Shown: piece by piece, positions 49,118 to 60,800 of the stretch
Layout: every line of letters begins with the position of its first letter
Numbering within the stretch: the first letter of the stretch is position 1
Source of the DNA: JADCCX01 sp031373545
Lineage (GTDB): Bacteria > Pseudomonadota > Alphaproteobacteria > Rhizobiales > Beijerinckiaceae
Direction: 5' to 3'
Assembly (NCBI GenBank): GCA_031373545.1
Contig: JANMMT010000010.1
Coordinates: 1-64,000 of the forward strand
Length of the DNA: 64,000 bases
Translations under genes and position numbers: made by a program
The notes under the pieces: generated by a model
Seen by the model: only the letters and a program-made list of their open reading frames with translations
Told to the model about the DNA's origin: nothing
Database searches by the model: none

Positions 49118-50560
49118 ATGAGCGGCGTTGCAATGGGTTTGTCAGGCTTCGGCCTGATGCTGCTGCTGATTGCGCTGCGCGCCCCCATCGGCCTCTCGAT
49201 GCTGGTGGTGGGCGGCGGGGGCTACGCCCTGCTTTCGGGCTGGTTTCCGCTCTTCAATTACATGAAGACCAACACTTATCACCAGTTCGCCAATTACACG
49301 CTGTCGGTGATTCCGCTGTTCATTCTCATGGGTGCCCTGGCCGAGCGCGCCGGAATCGCCAAGGCGCTGTTTAAATCCGCCGAGCGGGCCTTTGGCAAAT
49401 CCAGGGGCGGTCTGGGCATGGCGGTCATCGGGGCCTGCACGGCCTTTGGGGCGATTTGCGGCTCATCGGTCGCCACAACCGCCACCTTCGGGCGCGCGGC
49501 GCTGCCGGAGTTTCGCCGCTACAATTACGATGGAGGATTCGCCACCGCCATGATTGCCGTGGGTGGCACGCTGGGCATTCTCATCCCGCCCTCGGTCATT
49601 CTGGTGGTTTATGCCATCACGACCGAGCAGAACATCGCCAAGCTGTTTCAAGCCGCGCTGATCCCGGGTCTGATGGCGGCGTTCTCGTATTGCCTTGTGA
49701 TTGCCCTCATGGTCTGGCGCAACCCTGCGCTCGCGCCTGAACAGGACATTGCCGTTGCGCCCGCCCGCCCGCGCCCGCTGTGGCAATGGCTGCTGGCGGG
49801 TGGTGTGTGCCTGGTTGGCGCGGCCCTCATGGTCACGGGCCAAGGCGGCACGATCATCGGGCCGGGCCTCGTGGGCCTTGGCGTGCTGATCGCGCTGGTG
49901 GATGTCTCGGTCATGCCCGCCATCGCCATTGCGGTGATTGTGGTGGGCGGCATTTACGGCGGTGTCTTCACCCCCACGGAGGGAGCTGCGGTGGGGGCCA
50001 TCGCCATGCTGGGCGTCGGGTTGGCCACGCGCCAGCTCGGCCGTGCGGAAATCATCGACGCGCTGAAGCAGACCGCCGAGACCTCCGGCATGATCTTCAT
50101 GATCCTGCTGGGTGCGGAGGTGTTCGGCGCATTTCTGGCACTCTCGCGCGTGCCCACGGTCGCGGCGGAGACCATCGGCGGCATGGGCCTCTCGCCTTAC
50201 ATGGTGCTGATCGCCATGCTGGCGTTCTACATTCTCTTGGGTGCGGTGATGGATGAACTGGCGATGATCCTGCTGACGCTGCCGGTGTTCTTTCCCGTGA
50301 TCCAGGCGCTGGATTTCGGCATGTTTCCCGATGATGTGGCGGTGTGGTTCGGCATTCTCGTGTTGATTGTGGTGGGCATCGGGCTGACCGCGCCGCCCAT
50401 CGGCCTCAATGTCTTCGTGATTTCATCCATCGCCAAGGACATCCCCATGACCCAAACCTACAAGCGGGTGTTGCCCTTCATCGCGGCGGATGTGATCCGT
50501 CTTGGATTGGTGGTGGCTTTCCCCGGTCTGGCGCTGGCCATGGTGCGTTGGCTGAGCTGA
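49118..50560 (+). CDS. dctM: TRAP transporter large permease (DctM type)
   Basis: A 480-residue sodium-coupled permease with about twelve helices. Diagnostic segments are GGLGMAVIGACTAFGAICGSSVATTATFG near 105-133, GGTLGILIPPSVILVVYAI near 148-166, GGIYGGVFTPTEGAAVGAI near 280-298 and FAVMDELAMILLTLPVFFPVI-type text near 383-402. It is longer than most DctM proteins owing to an extra helix pair near residues 220-265. With dctP and dctQ it makes a complete TRAP system, divergent from acsA, which hints at uptake of an acetate-yielding organic acid but does not prove it. Confidence 0.93.
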   Translation: MSGVAMGLSGFGLMLLLIALRAPIGLSMLVVGGGGYALLSGWFPLFNYMKTNTYHQFANYTLSVIPLFILMGALAERAGIAKALFKSAERAFGKSRGGLGMAVIGACTAFGAICGSSVATTATFGRAALPEFRRYNYDGGFATAMIAVGGTLGILIPPSVILVVYAITTEQNIAKLFQAALIPGLMAAFSYCLVIALMVWRNPALAPEQDIAVAPARPRPLWQWLLAGGVCLVGAALMVTGQGGTIIGPGLVGLGVLIALVDVSVMPAIAIAVIVVGGIYGGVFTPTEGAAVGAIAMLGVGLATRQLGRAEIIDALKQTAETSGMIFMILLGAEVFGAFLALSRVPTVAAETIGGMGLSPYMVLIAMLAFYILLGAVMDELAMILLTLPVFFPVIQALDFGMFPDDVAVWFGILVLIVVGIGLTAPPIGLNVFVISSIAKDIPMTQTYKRVLPFIAADVIRLGLVVAFPGLALAMVRWLS

Positions 50561-50569
50561 CACGCGCAA

Positions 50570-50592
50570 CGCCGCAGCACGAGGCTGCGGCG
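50570..50592. terminator. Hairpin between convergent dctM and a small exported-protein gene
   Basis: Perfect 9-base stem CGCCGCAGC / GCTGCGGCG with loop ACGAG, 10 bases after the dctM stop and 19 before the opposite stop. No T-tract on either side. Confidence 0.5.
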
Positions 50593-50610
50593 CTGGTGCA
50601 TCGAACCGGA

Positions 50611-50877
50611 TCAGTTGTTCGAGCCATTTCCGATGTTCTGTGTCTGCACCGGGGCAAGACCCTGTGCAGGCGGTGCCGCGAATGTGCGCTGCTGCTCGAT
50701 CATGACCTCACGCCCGTTGTAATTGGGCTGCGACGTCCTGCGGGACTGCACGGCAAAATCGATCTCGGTGCTGTTGAGTGCTTCTGGCAACGCGTCATCC
50801 GAGCTGTCGCTGGCATAGGCAGCGCCTCCAGTCACGAGTGCGGAAGTGATAATGAGAGCTTTTACAATGGTACGCAT
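50611..50877 (-). CDS. Small exported protein of unknown function
   Basis: An 88-residue protein with a signal peptide (residues 1-22, VKALIITSALVTGGAAYA) and a polar, Asn/Gln/Ser-rich mature part with no recognised family (DDALPEALNSTEIDFAVQSRR, then PNYNGREVMIEQQRTF). AAAGGAA 7 bases upstream of the chosen ATG fixes the start; the upstream in-frame ATG lacks one. Convergent with dctM across a hairpin. Role unknown. Confidence 0.7.
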   Translation of the reverse strand: MRTIVKALIITSALVTGGAAYASDSSDDALPEALNSTEIDFAVQSRRTSQPNYNGREVMIEQQRTFAAPPAQGLAPVQTQNIGNGSNN

Positions 50878-51289
50878 GATGAAGTTCCTTTCAGTTGTGT
50901 TGCTGCGTGAACCGCTCGCCCTTAGGGCCAGACGAACCACGGACGATTGCGGCGGAGGCTGTCAAACGAACCTGCGAGACAAACCTGCGCCGACCACACA
51001 AAGATCGGCCTCACGGCGATCAACAGCAAATGACAGACGCGTTCCACACGGCGTCTCACGCGGGCGTGAGCGGTTCAAGGCGAGATTGAGGCAATCCGGG
51101 CCAGCAATTTCAAAGCCTTAGCCTGGATTTTCCGCATGCGCGCAAGGCAGCCCTTGCACAGGTGCAAGGCCCCCGTGAACGTAAAACGCGGGTTCCCTGA
51201 TGCGGATACACATCGCCGTGAGCGGTTGCGGGCGTGCCGCATGCGGTTTACCACACTCGGATTCGAAGTGACGGGCTGATCCGCGACCC
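50878..51289. other. 412-base intergenic region without a supported gene
   Basis: Separates the small exported-protein gene from divergent zapE. It contains only short ORFs in high-GC frames with no ribosome-binding site or family pattern, some degenerate inverted sequence (for example GACGCG/CGCGTC-like pieces), and no tRNA-like cloverleaf. It presumably holds both promoters; I cannot place them. Confidence 0.5.
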
Positions 51290-52450
51290 ATGCCATCCCT
51301 GCTCCTGCGCTATCAGACGCTCGTTGATGCGGCCCGGCTCGATGCCGATCCTGCGCAGGCCGCCGCCGTGGCGCGGCTGAATCAGCTTGTGGTCGAAATC
51401 GGCGAAAAGCGCCTGCGGCGTAAATCGAGCGCGCTCGGCTGGCTTTTCAACCGCGCGGCATCGCAGCCCCGACACGTCATGGGTCTCTACATCTGGGGTG
51501 CGGTCGGGCGTGGCAAGACCATGCTGATGGACCTGTTCTTCGAGTTCGTGCCTGCCACGCGCAAGCGGCGCGTGCACTTTCATGATTTCATGGCGGAGGT
51601 GCATGGGCGCATCCATGCCCTGCGCCAGTTGAGCAAGGCCGGCGATCCCATTCCGCATGTGGCTGAAGCGCTGGCCGAGGAAACCTGGGTTCTGTGTTTC
51701 GATGAATTTGCCGTCAACGACATCGCCGATGCCATGATTCTGGCGCGGCTCTTCGGTGCCCTGTGGCAACACGGCGTTGTGGTGGTGGCGACCTCCAACG
51801 TCGATCCGGCAGACCTCTACAAGGATGGGCTTAACCGCGCGCTGTTCTTGCCCTTCATCGACCTTCTGCGGGCCAACATGGAAGCCCTGCAGCTTGATGC
51901 CCGCACGGATTATCGCCTCGAAAAACTCGCCGGCAGCCCGGTCTATCACGTGCCGGCCGATGCGCACGCCACGGCGGCGCTGGATGAGGCCTGGCGCCGG
52001 CTGACGGGCGGGGCCGTGCCGCAGCCTCTGACCATGACAGTGAAGGGCCATGCCCTGCGCGTGGCGGCGTCTGCGCCCGGCGTGGCGCGCTTTGCCTTTG
52101 CGGACCTGTGCGGCCAGCCGCTCGGCGCATCAGACTACATCGCACTGGCGCGGACCTACCACACGCTGATCCTCGACAGCGTGCCGGTGATGGAGATGGC
52201 GCAACGCAACGAGGCGAAGCGCTTCATCACGCTGATCGACGTGCTTTATGAGCATAACGTCAAGCTGATCGTTTCGGCTGCCGCCGAGGTGCATGACCTC
52301 TACCGCGCCGACGAAGGCCGCGAGGCTTTCGAGTTTGATCGCACGGTCTCGCGCCTCATCGAGATGCGATCCGGCAGTTATCTGGCGCGGCCCAACGGGC
52401 GCGTCGGCGCCGCGCCGGGCGAGGGGACAGGAGGCATCGTCGAGACATGA
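51290..52450 (+). CDS. zapE: Cell division ATPase ZapE
   Basis: A 386-residue AFG1-like AAA-type ATPase associated with the Z-ring. Walker A IWGAVGRGKTMLMDLFFEF is near 66-84, HFHDFMAEVHGRIH near 94-107, Walker B WVLCFDEFAVNDIADAMIL near 129-147, sensor-like VVVATSNVDPADLYKDGLNRALFLPFI near 163-189, and C-terminal RFITLIDVLYEHNVKLIVSAAAEVHDLY near 306-333. Length and motif order are normal. Its stop overlaps the start of a TetR-type regulator gene (ATGA), which is not the usual neighbour. Confidence 0.94.
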   Translation: MPSLLLRYQTLVDAARLDADPAQAAAVARLNQLVVEIGEKRLRRKSSALGWLFNRAASQPRHVMGLYIWGAVGRGKTMLMDLFFEFVPATRKRRVHFHDFMAEVHGRIHALRQLSKAGDPIPHVAEALAEETWVLCFDEFAVNDIADAMILARLFGALWQHGVVVVATSNVDPADLYKDGLNRALFLPFIDLLRANMEALQLDARTDYRLEKLAGSPVYHVPADAHATAALDEAWRRLTGGAVPQPLTMTVKGHALRVAASAPGVARFAFADLCGQPLGASDYIALARTYHTLILDSVPVMEMAQRNEAKRFITLIDVLYEHNVKLIVSAAAEVHDLYRADEGREAFEFDRTVSRLIEMRSGSYLARPNGRVGAAPGEGTGGIVET

Positions 52451-53064
52451 GTGCGATAAGGTCCGACGAGAGCCCCAAGGCCCGCATCATGCAGGCGGCC
52501 GCCGCTGAACTCGCGCGCATGGGCCCGCGGCGTTTCACGGTGATCGGCGTGGCGGAAGCCGCCCACATGACGCATCCCAACATCTACCGCTACTTCACCT
52601 CGAAAGTGGCGCTGGTAGATGCGCTGGTGGCGCAGTGGCTGCAACCGCTGGAGGAGCGGATCGAGATGGTGGTGGCCGCACCCGACCCGGTGTCAGACAA
52701 GCTGGAACGCATGGTGGCTGCCATCAGCCGCGCCTACCGCGCCACCAAGGCCGACAATCCCAACCTGTTTCTGGCCTTTGCCGCCGCAAACACCGCCAAC
52801 CGTGCGGTTGTGCGCAAGCATCGCCTGCGCCTAAGGCGCGCTTTTGACCGTGTCATCGACGAGGGAATCGCTTCCGAGGCCATCGGACTGCGCGACCGCA
52901 CGAAGGCGCAGGCGTTGCTCACGGATGCCTGCTGGCGCTTCATTGACCCGGCCTCCGTGCTGGTGGAAGCGGATACGGATGCGGGCCTCAATGCGCGTCT
53001 GGAGCGTGTGATGGAAGCGATCCTGGGCAATCTGACACGGCGCAGGTTGCCACAAAATATGTGA
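52447..53064 (+). CDS. TetR family transcriptional regulator
   Basis: A 205-residue regulator. The N-terminal helix-turn-helix is clear (ARIMQAAAAELARMGPRRFTVIGVAEAAHMTHPNIYRYFTSKVALVDALV, residues 13-62, recognition helix THPNIYRYF). The C-terminal ligand domain is helical with no recognised ligand. Coupled by ATGA to zapE and transcribed towards mdh, 282 bases upstream of it; the gap is AT-richer and probably contains the TCA operon promoter, so this regulator could act there, though no palindrome was recognised. Confidence 0.9.
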   Translation: MSAIRSDESPKARIMQAAAAELARMGPRRFTVIGVAEAAHMTHPNIYRYFTSKVALVDALVAQWLQPLEERIEMVVAAPDPVSDKLERMVAAISRAYRATKADNPNLFLAFAAANTANRAVVRKHRLRLRRAFDRVIDEGIASEAIGLRDRTKAQALLTDACWRFIDPASVLVEADTDAGLNARLERVMEAILGNLTRRRLPQNM

Positions 53065-53346
53065 CGAATAACAAATTGAGTTATTTGTAATGCTATTTCG
53101 AGAGATCGATATGCCGCCGCGTTCACATCTGATTAACCATCTATATAACTGGAATAATTGATTAATAGACTCACGTGGACATCCACTTGGCCACGTGGTC
53201 AGCGGGCCGGACATCGGCATCTCCATCGCCCCATCTTGTCAGTTCAGGCCAGTTCGGCCATGCACTGGCCTGGTACGCGGTCGCAGGACAAGCAGTCAGC
53301 GCGAGCGCATGAGCAACACGGACGGCTTTGAGAGGAAAGACACTTC

Positions 53347-54309
53347 ATGTCGCGCAAGAAAATCGCCCTTATCGGTGCTGGACAGATCGGTGGCACGCTG
53401 GCCCATCTCGCGGGCATGAAGGAACTCGGAGACATCGTTGTCTTCGACATTGCCGAAGGTATCCCGCAGGGCAAGAGCCTCGACCTCATCGAATCATCCG
53501 CCGTTGACGGTTTTGATGCCAACTACAAGGGCACCAACGACTACAAGGACATCGAAGGTGCGGATGTTGTGATCGTGACTGCCGGTGTGCCGCGCAAGCC
53601 CGGCATGAGCCGCGATGACCTGATCTGCATCAACCTGAAGGTGATGGAAGCAGTTGGAGCGGGCATCAAGCAATACGCCCCCAAGGCCTTTGTCATCTGC
53701 ATCACCAACCCGCTCGACGCGATGGTCTGGGCGCTGCAGAAATTCTCCGGCGTCAAGGCCAACAAGATCGTCGGCATGGCGGGCGTGCTCGATTCCGCCC
53801 GCTTCGCTTATTTTCTGGCGGAGGCCACGGGCGTGTCGATCAAGGACATCTCGACCTTCGTTCTTGGCGGCCACGGCGACGACATGGTCCCGCTGGTGCG
53901 TTATTCCACCGTCGGCGGCATTCCATTGCCCGACCTCGTGAAGATGAAGTGGCTGACGCAGGAGCAACTGGATGCCATCGTCGAGCGCACCCGCAAGGGC
54001 GGCGGCGAGATCGTCAACCTCTTGAAAACCGGCTCGGCCTTCTATGCGCCTGCCGCCTCGGCCATTGCCATGGCGGAAAGCTACCTCAAGGATCAGAAGC
54101 GCGTGCTGCCCTGCGCCTCCTACATCAAGAATGCCTACGGCGCGCAGGACATGTTCGTCGGCGTGCCCGTGGTGATCGGCGACAAGGGCGTGGAGCGCGT
54201 CGTCAAGGTGCGCCTCAACAAGGCCGAGCAGGCGATGATGGACAAGTCGGTCGCCTCGGTGACGGGCCTGATCGAGGCCTGCAAGGCCATCAATCCGACG
54301 TTGAAATAA
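53347..54309 (+). CDS. mdh: Malate dehydrogenase
   Basis: A 320-residue NAD-dependent malate dehydrogenase of the LDH-like alphaproteobacterial type. The NAD loop is IALIGAGQIGGTLAHLA near 6-22, substrate residues are in PRKPGMSRDDL near 83-93 and CITNPLDAMVWAL near 118-130, and the catalytic His is in LGGHGDDMVPLVRYSTVGG near 177-195. GAGGAAAG precedes the start. First gene of the mdh-suc-lpd operon, with a 58-base gap to sucC. Confidence 0.96.
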   Translation: MSRKKIALIGAGQIGGTLAHLAGMKELGDIVVFDIAEGIPQGKSLDLIESSAVDGFDANYKGTNDYKDIEGADVVIVTAGVPRKPGMSRDDLICINLKVMEAVGAGIKQYAPKAFVICITNPLDAMVWALQKFSGVKANKIVGMAGVLDSARFAYFLAEATGVSIKDISTFVLGGHGDDMVPLVRYSTVGGIPLPDLVKMKWLTQEQLDAIVERTRKGGGEIVNLLKTGSAFYAPAASAIAMAESYLKDQKRVLPCASYIKNAYGAQDMFVGVPVVIGDKGVERVVKVRLNKAEQAMMDKSVASVTGLIEACKAINPTLK

Positions 54310-54367
54310 GCGCACTCGCCAAAGCAATCAACGGCCCGTTGCGCACTGCCAATCCAAGGGAAAATCC

Positions 54368-55567
54368 ATGAACATCCACGAATATCAGGGCAAAGCCGTC
54401 ATCAAGGCCTTCGGGGCCAATGTCTCCGCGGGCTATCCCGCGCTGACGGTTGCCGAGGCCGTCGAGGCCGCGCAGAAGTTGCCCGGACCGCTGTATGTGG
54501 TGAAAAGCCAGATCCACGCCGGCGGGCGCGGCAAGGGCAAGTTCAAGGAGCTGGGCGCGGACTCCAAGGGCGGTGTGCGCCTCGCCAAATCCGTGGCGGA
54601 GGTGGAAGCCCATGCCAGGGAAATGCTGGGCAATACGCTCGTCACCATCCAGACCGGCCCTGCGGGCAAGCAGGTGAACCGCCTCTACATCGAGGATGGG
54701 TCGGACATTGAAAAAGAATTTTACATGTCGTTGCTGGTGGACCGCGTGACGGCGCGCGTCTCCTTCGTGGTCTCGACCGAAGGCGGCATGGACATCGAAG
54801 CCGTGGCCCATGACACGCCGGAAAAAATCATCAGCTTCTCGGTGGATCCCGCCACCGGTGTGATGCCGCATCACGGTCGCACGGTCGCCCAGGCGCTCGG
54901 CCTCACGGGCGATCTCGCCAAGCAGGCGGGCCAGGTCGTCAGCCAGCTCTACGCGGCGTTCCTCGCCAAGGACATGGAAATGATGGAGGTGAACCCCCTC
55001 ATCATCACCAAGGACGGCAACCTCAAGTGCCTCGATGCCAAGGTGTCGTTCGATGGCAACGCCCTTTACAAGCACCCCGACATGGTGGCCCTGCGCGACC
55101 TGACGGAGGAGGACGCCAAGGAGATCGAAGCGTCAAAATATGATCTCTCCTACATCGCGCTGGATGGCACCATCGGCTGCATGGTCAACGGCGCGGGCCT
55201 CGCCATGGCGACCATGGACATCATCAAGCTTTACGGCATGGAGCCGGCCAACTTTCTCGATGTGGGCGGCGGCGCCTCCAAGGAAAAAGTGACGGCGGCC
55301 TTCAAGATCATCACGGCAGACCCCAACGTGAAGGGCATCCTCGTCAACATCTTCGGCGGCATCATGAAATGCGATGTTATCGCGGAAGGCGTGATCGCAG
55401 CCGTGAAGGAAGTCGGCCTCAAAGTGCCGCTGGTGGTGCGCCTCGAAGGCACCAACGTGAACGAAGGTAAGACAATCATCAACGAGAGCGGTCTGAACGT
55501 GATCTCGGCTGACGACCTCGACGACGCCGCGCAGAAGATTGTCGCTGCTGTGAAAAAGGTTGGGTGA
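54368..55567 (+). CDS. sucC: Succinyl-CoA synthetase beta subunit
   Basis: A 399-residue subunit that binds nucleotide and, with SucD, converts succinyl-CoA to succinate with ATP/GTP formation. The N-terminus MNIHEYQGKAVIKAFGANVSAGYPALT is diagnostic; the ATP-grasp domain includes KSQIHAGGRGKGKFKELG near 45-62 and MEVNPLIITKDGNLKCLDAKVSFDGNALYK near 202-231, and the C-terminal flavodoxin-like domain holds NIFGGIMKCDVIAEGVI near 328-344. Complete. Normally followed directly by sucD, here by a small membrane ORF and a VapBC pair. Confidence 0.97.
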   Translation: MNIHEYQGKAVIKAFGANVSAGYPALTVAEAVEAAQKLPGPLYVVKSQIHAGGRGKGKFKELGADSKGGVRLAKSVAEVEAHAREMLGNTLVTIQTGPAGKQVNRLYIEDGSDIEKEFYMSLLVDRVTARVSFVVSTEGGMDIEAVAHDTPEKIISFSVDPATGVMPHHGRTVAQALGLTGDLAKQAGQVVSQLYAAFLAKDMEMMEVNPLIITKDGNLKCLDAKVSFDGNALYKHPDMVALRDLTEEDAKEIEASKYDLSYIALDGTIGCMVNGAGLAMATMDIIKLYGMEPANFLDVGGGASKEKVTAAFKIITADPNVKGILVNIFGGIMKCDVIAEGVIAAVKEVGLKVPLVVRLEGTNVNEGKTIINESGLNVISADDLDDAAQKIVAAVKKVG

Positions 55568-55573
55568 GGAGAT

Positions 55574-55738
55574 TTGACTGAGGGTTTTGCTTTTTTGCTT
55601 CTGCTCTATGTGGTTCCGCTTGCCTTGATTTTCTTGGTGCCATGGGGCTTGAAGCGCTTAATTGGGTGGAAATCCATATGGCCTTCAGTCGCGGTTGGAG
55701 CATGTCTCGCGCTCATCTTTACATTAACTATCTGGTAA
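55574..55738 (+). CDS. Possible 54-residue two-helix membrane protein
   Basis: An ORF too short for routine calling: TTG start, 54 residues, starting LTEGFAFLLLLYVVPLALI and ending ACLALIFTLTIW. It would form two transmembrane helices (about 5-22 and 38-53) joined by a basic turn (WGLKRLIGWKS). AGGAG lies just 2 bases before the TTG, an unusually tight spacing, 6 bases after the sucC stop. Base composition is lower in GC than the flanking suc genes. No family recognised; it could be a decayed remnant rather than a gene. Confidence 0.4.
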   Translation: MTEGFAFLLLLYVVPLALIFLVPWGLKRLIGWKSIWPSVAVGACLALIFTLTIW

Positions 55739-55760
55739 CTTTCATAAATAAGGAAACACA

Positions 55761-55910
55761 GTGCAAGTCATCGTCATCCCTTCCACCAGTTCCATCCCAC
55801 AGGGCTTCATCGCCCCGTTGATGGCTCATGGGTTGGTGATGCAGCCGCCATTGTCTCGCCACACAGCCCCACATATCCTGTGTAACTGTGTGCAGGAGAA
55901 TGCGCGATGA
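55761..55910 (+). CDS. Possible 49-residue leader ORF coupled to vapB
   Basis: A GTG-initiated ORF with AAGGA 6-7 bases upstream, reading VQVIVIPSTSSIPQGFIAPLMAHG and ending with a TGA that overlaps the vapB ATG (ATGA). It resembles nothing I know and may be fortuitous, but its ribosome-binding site and coupling to the antitoxin start suggest a leader peptide controlling VapBC expression. Low confidence as a protein gene. Confidence 0.3.
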   Translation: MQVIVIPSTSSIPQGFIAPLMAHGLVMQPPLSRHTAPHILCNCVQENAR

Positions 55911-56140
55911 CGAAGAACATCACATTGGCGCTGGATGAAGCGCTTCTTGATCAGGCCCGGGTCTATGCGGCGCGACGTGGCACGACCGTGACGGCGCTCG
56001 TCAGGGACTATCTGGTTCAGGTCGCAACCTCCGACGACAGGGTCGCGCGCGCGCGCTCGGACATCAAGACGATGTCCGGTCGTGACGATTTCGCGGTTGG
56101 CAACAAAGACTGGCGCAGGGACGATCTTCATGACCGTTGA
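55907..56140 (+). CDS. vapB: VapB-type ribbon-helix-helix antitoxin
   Basis: A 77-residue antitoxin with an N-terminal ribbon-helix-helix DNA-binding domain (NITLALDEALLDQARVYAARRGTTVTALVRDYLVQVA, residues 4-40) and a charged C-terminal toxin-binding tail (DDFAVGNKDWRRDDLHD). It overlaps the toxin gene by 11 bases. The pair interrupts the sucC-sucD operon and, because both are on the plus strand, could be transcribed with it as well as from its own promoter. Confidence 0.88.
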   Translation: MTKNITLALDEALLDQARVYAARRGTTVTALVRDYLVQVATSDDRVARARSDIKTMSGRDDFAVGNKDWRRDDLHDR

Positions 56141-56549
56141 TGCCCTGCTCGACACGAATGTTCTGGTCTATGCAGCCAGCAGCGAACCTACAGAGGACGC
56201 GAAGCGGGCCAAGGCGGTCGATCTGATCGACTCAGTGTCCTTCGGGCTGTCGGCGCAGGTCCTCCAGGAGTTCTATGTGGTTGCGACAAGCAAGGCGAAG
56301 CGCAAGCTTTCCGCCCAGCGGGCACTGTGGTGGCTGGAGCGATTCATGCTGTTCCCTTGCGTCGACACGGACGCTGCCCTTGTTCACGAGGCGGCGCTCG
56401 CGTCCGAGAAGCATCGGATTTCCTACTGGGACGGTGCAATCATCGCCGCCGCCGAGCGCTTAGGCGCACCCATTCTTTACACCGAAGACCTCAACCACGA
56501 GCAGTTCTACGGCTCCGTGCAGGTCATCAACCCCTTTCGCCCGCACTGA
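56130..56549 (+). CDS. vapC: VapC-type PIN-domain ribonuclease toxin
   Basis: A 139-residue PIN toxin with a complete acidic site: D8 (ALLDTNVLVYA), E47 (LQEFYVVATSKA), D101 (SYWDGAIIAAAE) and D120 (YTEDLNHEQ). The SYWDGAIIAAAERLGAPILYTEDLNHGQ-like ending is typical of the VapC class paired with ribbon-helix-helix VapB. The ATG used is the only one giving the canonical MxxxLLDTN start. It ends 18 bases before sucD, so an insertion here did not break either suc gene. Confidence 0.9.
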   Translation: MTVDALLDTNVLVYAASSEPTEDAKRAKAVDLIDSVSFGLSAQVLQEFYVVATSKAKRKLSAQRALWWLERFMLFPCVDTDAALVHEAALASEKHRISYWDGAIIAAAERLGAPILYTEDLNHEQFYGSVQVINPFRPH

Positions 56550-56567
56550 CGTCTGACAGGAACCTGA

Positions 56568-57452
<885 letters not shown>

Positions 57453-57466
57453 GAAGGAACGGAGCA

Positions 57467-57865
57467 ATGGGCCTGATCTACACCGATGTGACACTGACCA
57501 ATGTGCGCGATGATTTGCTCGCGCCCATCGTCGTGAACGCGCTGGTGAATACGGGCGCGCTGCATTTGTGCATACCGCAGTCGGTTGCGGTGCATCTCAA
57601 ACTAGAGGCCATCGAACAACGGCAAGTGACCATTGCCGATGGCTCCACGCGGGCGGTGCCCTATGTCGGCCCGGTCAAGATCACCAAAGGCAACCGCAGC
57701 TGTTTCACAGGGGCCATGGTGCTGGGTGATCAGGTTCTGCTGGGAGCCATCCCCGTGCAAGACATGGACCTGATCGCCCGGCCTGGCCCGCGCGATGTTA
57801 TCGCCAATCCTTCAAGCCCCAACATGCCCGCATCGGTTGCCATGGGCGTTCGCACAAGCCGATAA
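57467..57865 (+). CDS. Clan AA retropepsin-like protein lacking the catalytic Asp
   Basis: A 132-residue protein of the bacterial retropepsin-like (clan AA) aspartic protease family: MGLIYTDVTLTN, VVNALVNTGALHLCIPQSVAVHL, YVGPVKITKGNRSCFTGAMVLGDQVLLGAIPVQDMDL and a final VIANP segment. Where relatives have the catalytic DTG, this protein has N28-T-G (codon AAT), so it should be proteolytically inactive unless the Asn is compensated in the dimer. AAGGAAC precedes the ATG. It is inserted between sucD and sucA with short gaps (14 and 14 bases) on both sides and is thus very likely co-transcribed with them. A scaffold or regulatory function is conceivable. Confidence 0.75.
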   Translation: MGLIYTDVTLTNVRDDLLAPIVVNALVNTGALHLCIPQSVAVHLKLEAIEQRQVTIADGSTRAVPYVGPVKITKGNRSCFTGAMVLGDQVLLGAIPVQDMDLIARPGPRDVIANPSSPNMPASVAMGVRTSR

Positions 57866-57879
57866 GGAAAGCTGCAATC

Positions 57880-60753
<2,874 letters not shown>

Positions 60754-60800
60754 AAAACAGACCAGAATCCCATGCCTGATCGGCATGACAGGAGAGACGA

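Noticed and set aside
51075..51296. Minus-strand 73-codon ORF upstream of zapE
   Set aside because: Basic composition, no ribosome-binding site, overlaps the zapE start region; no similarity recognised.
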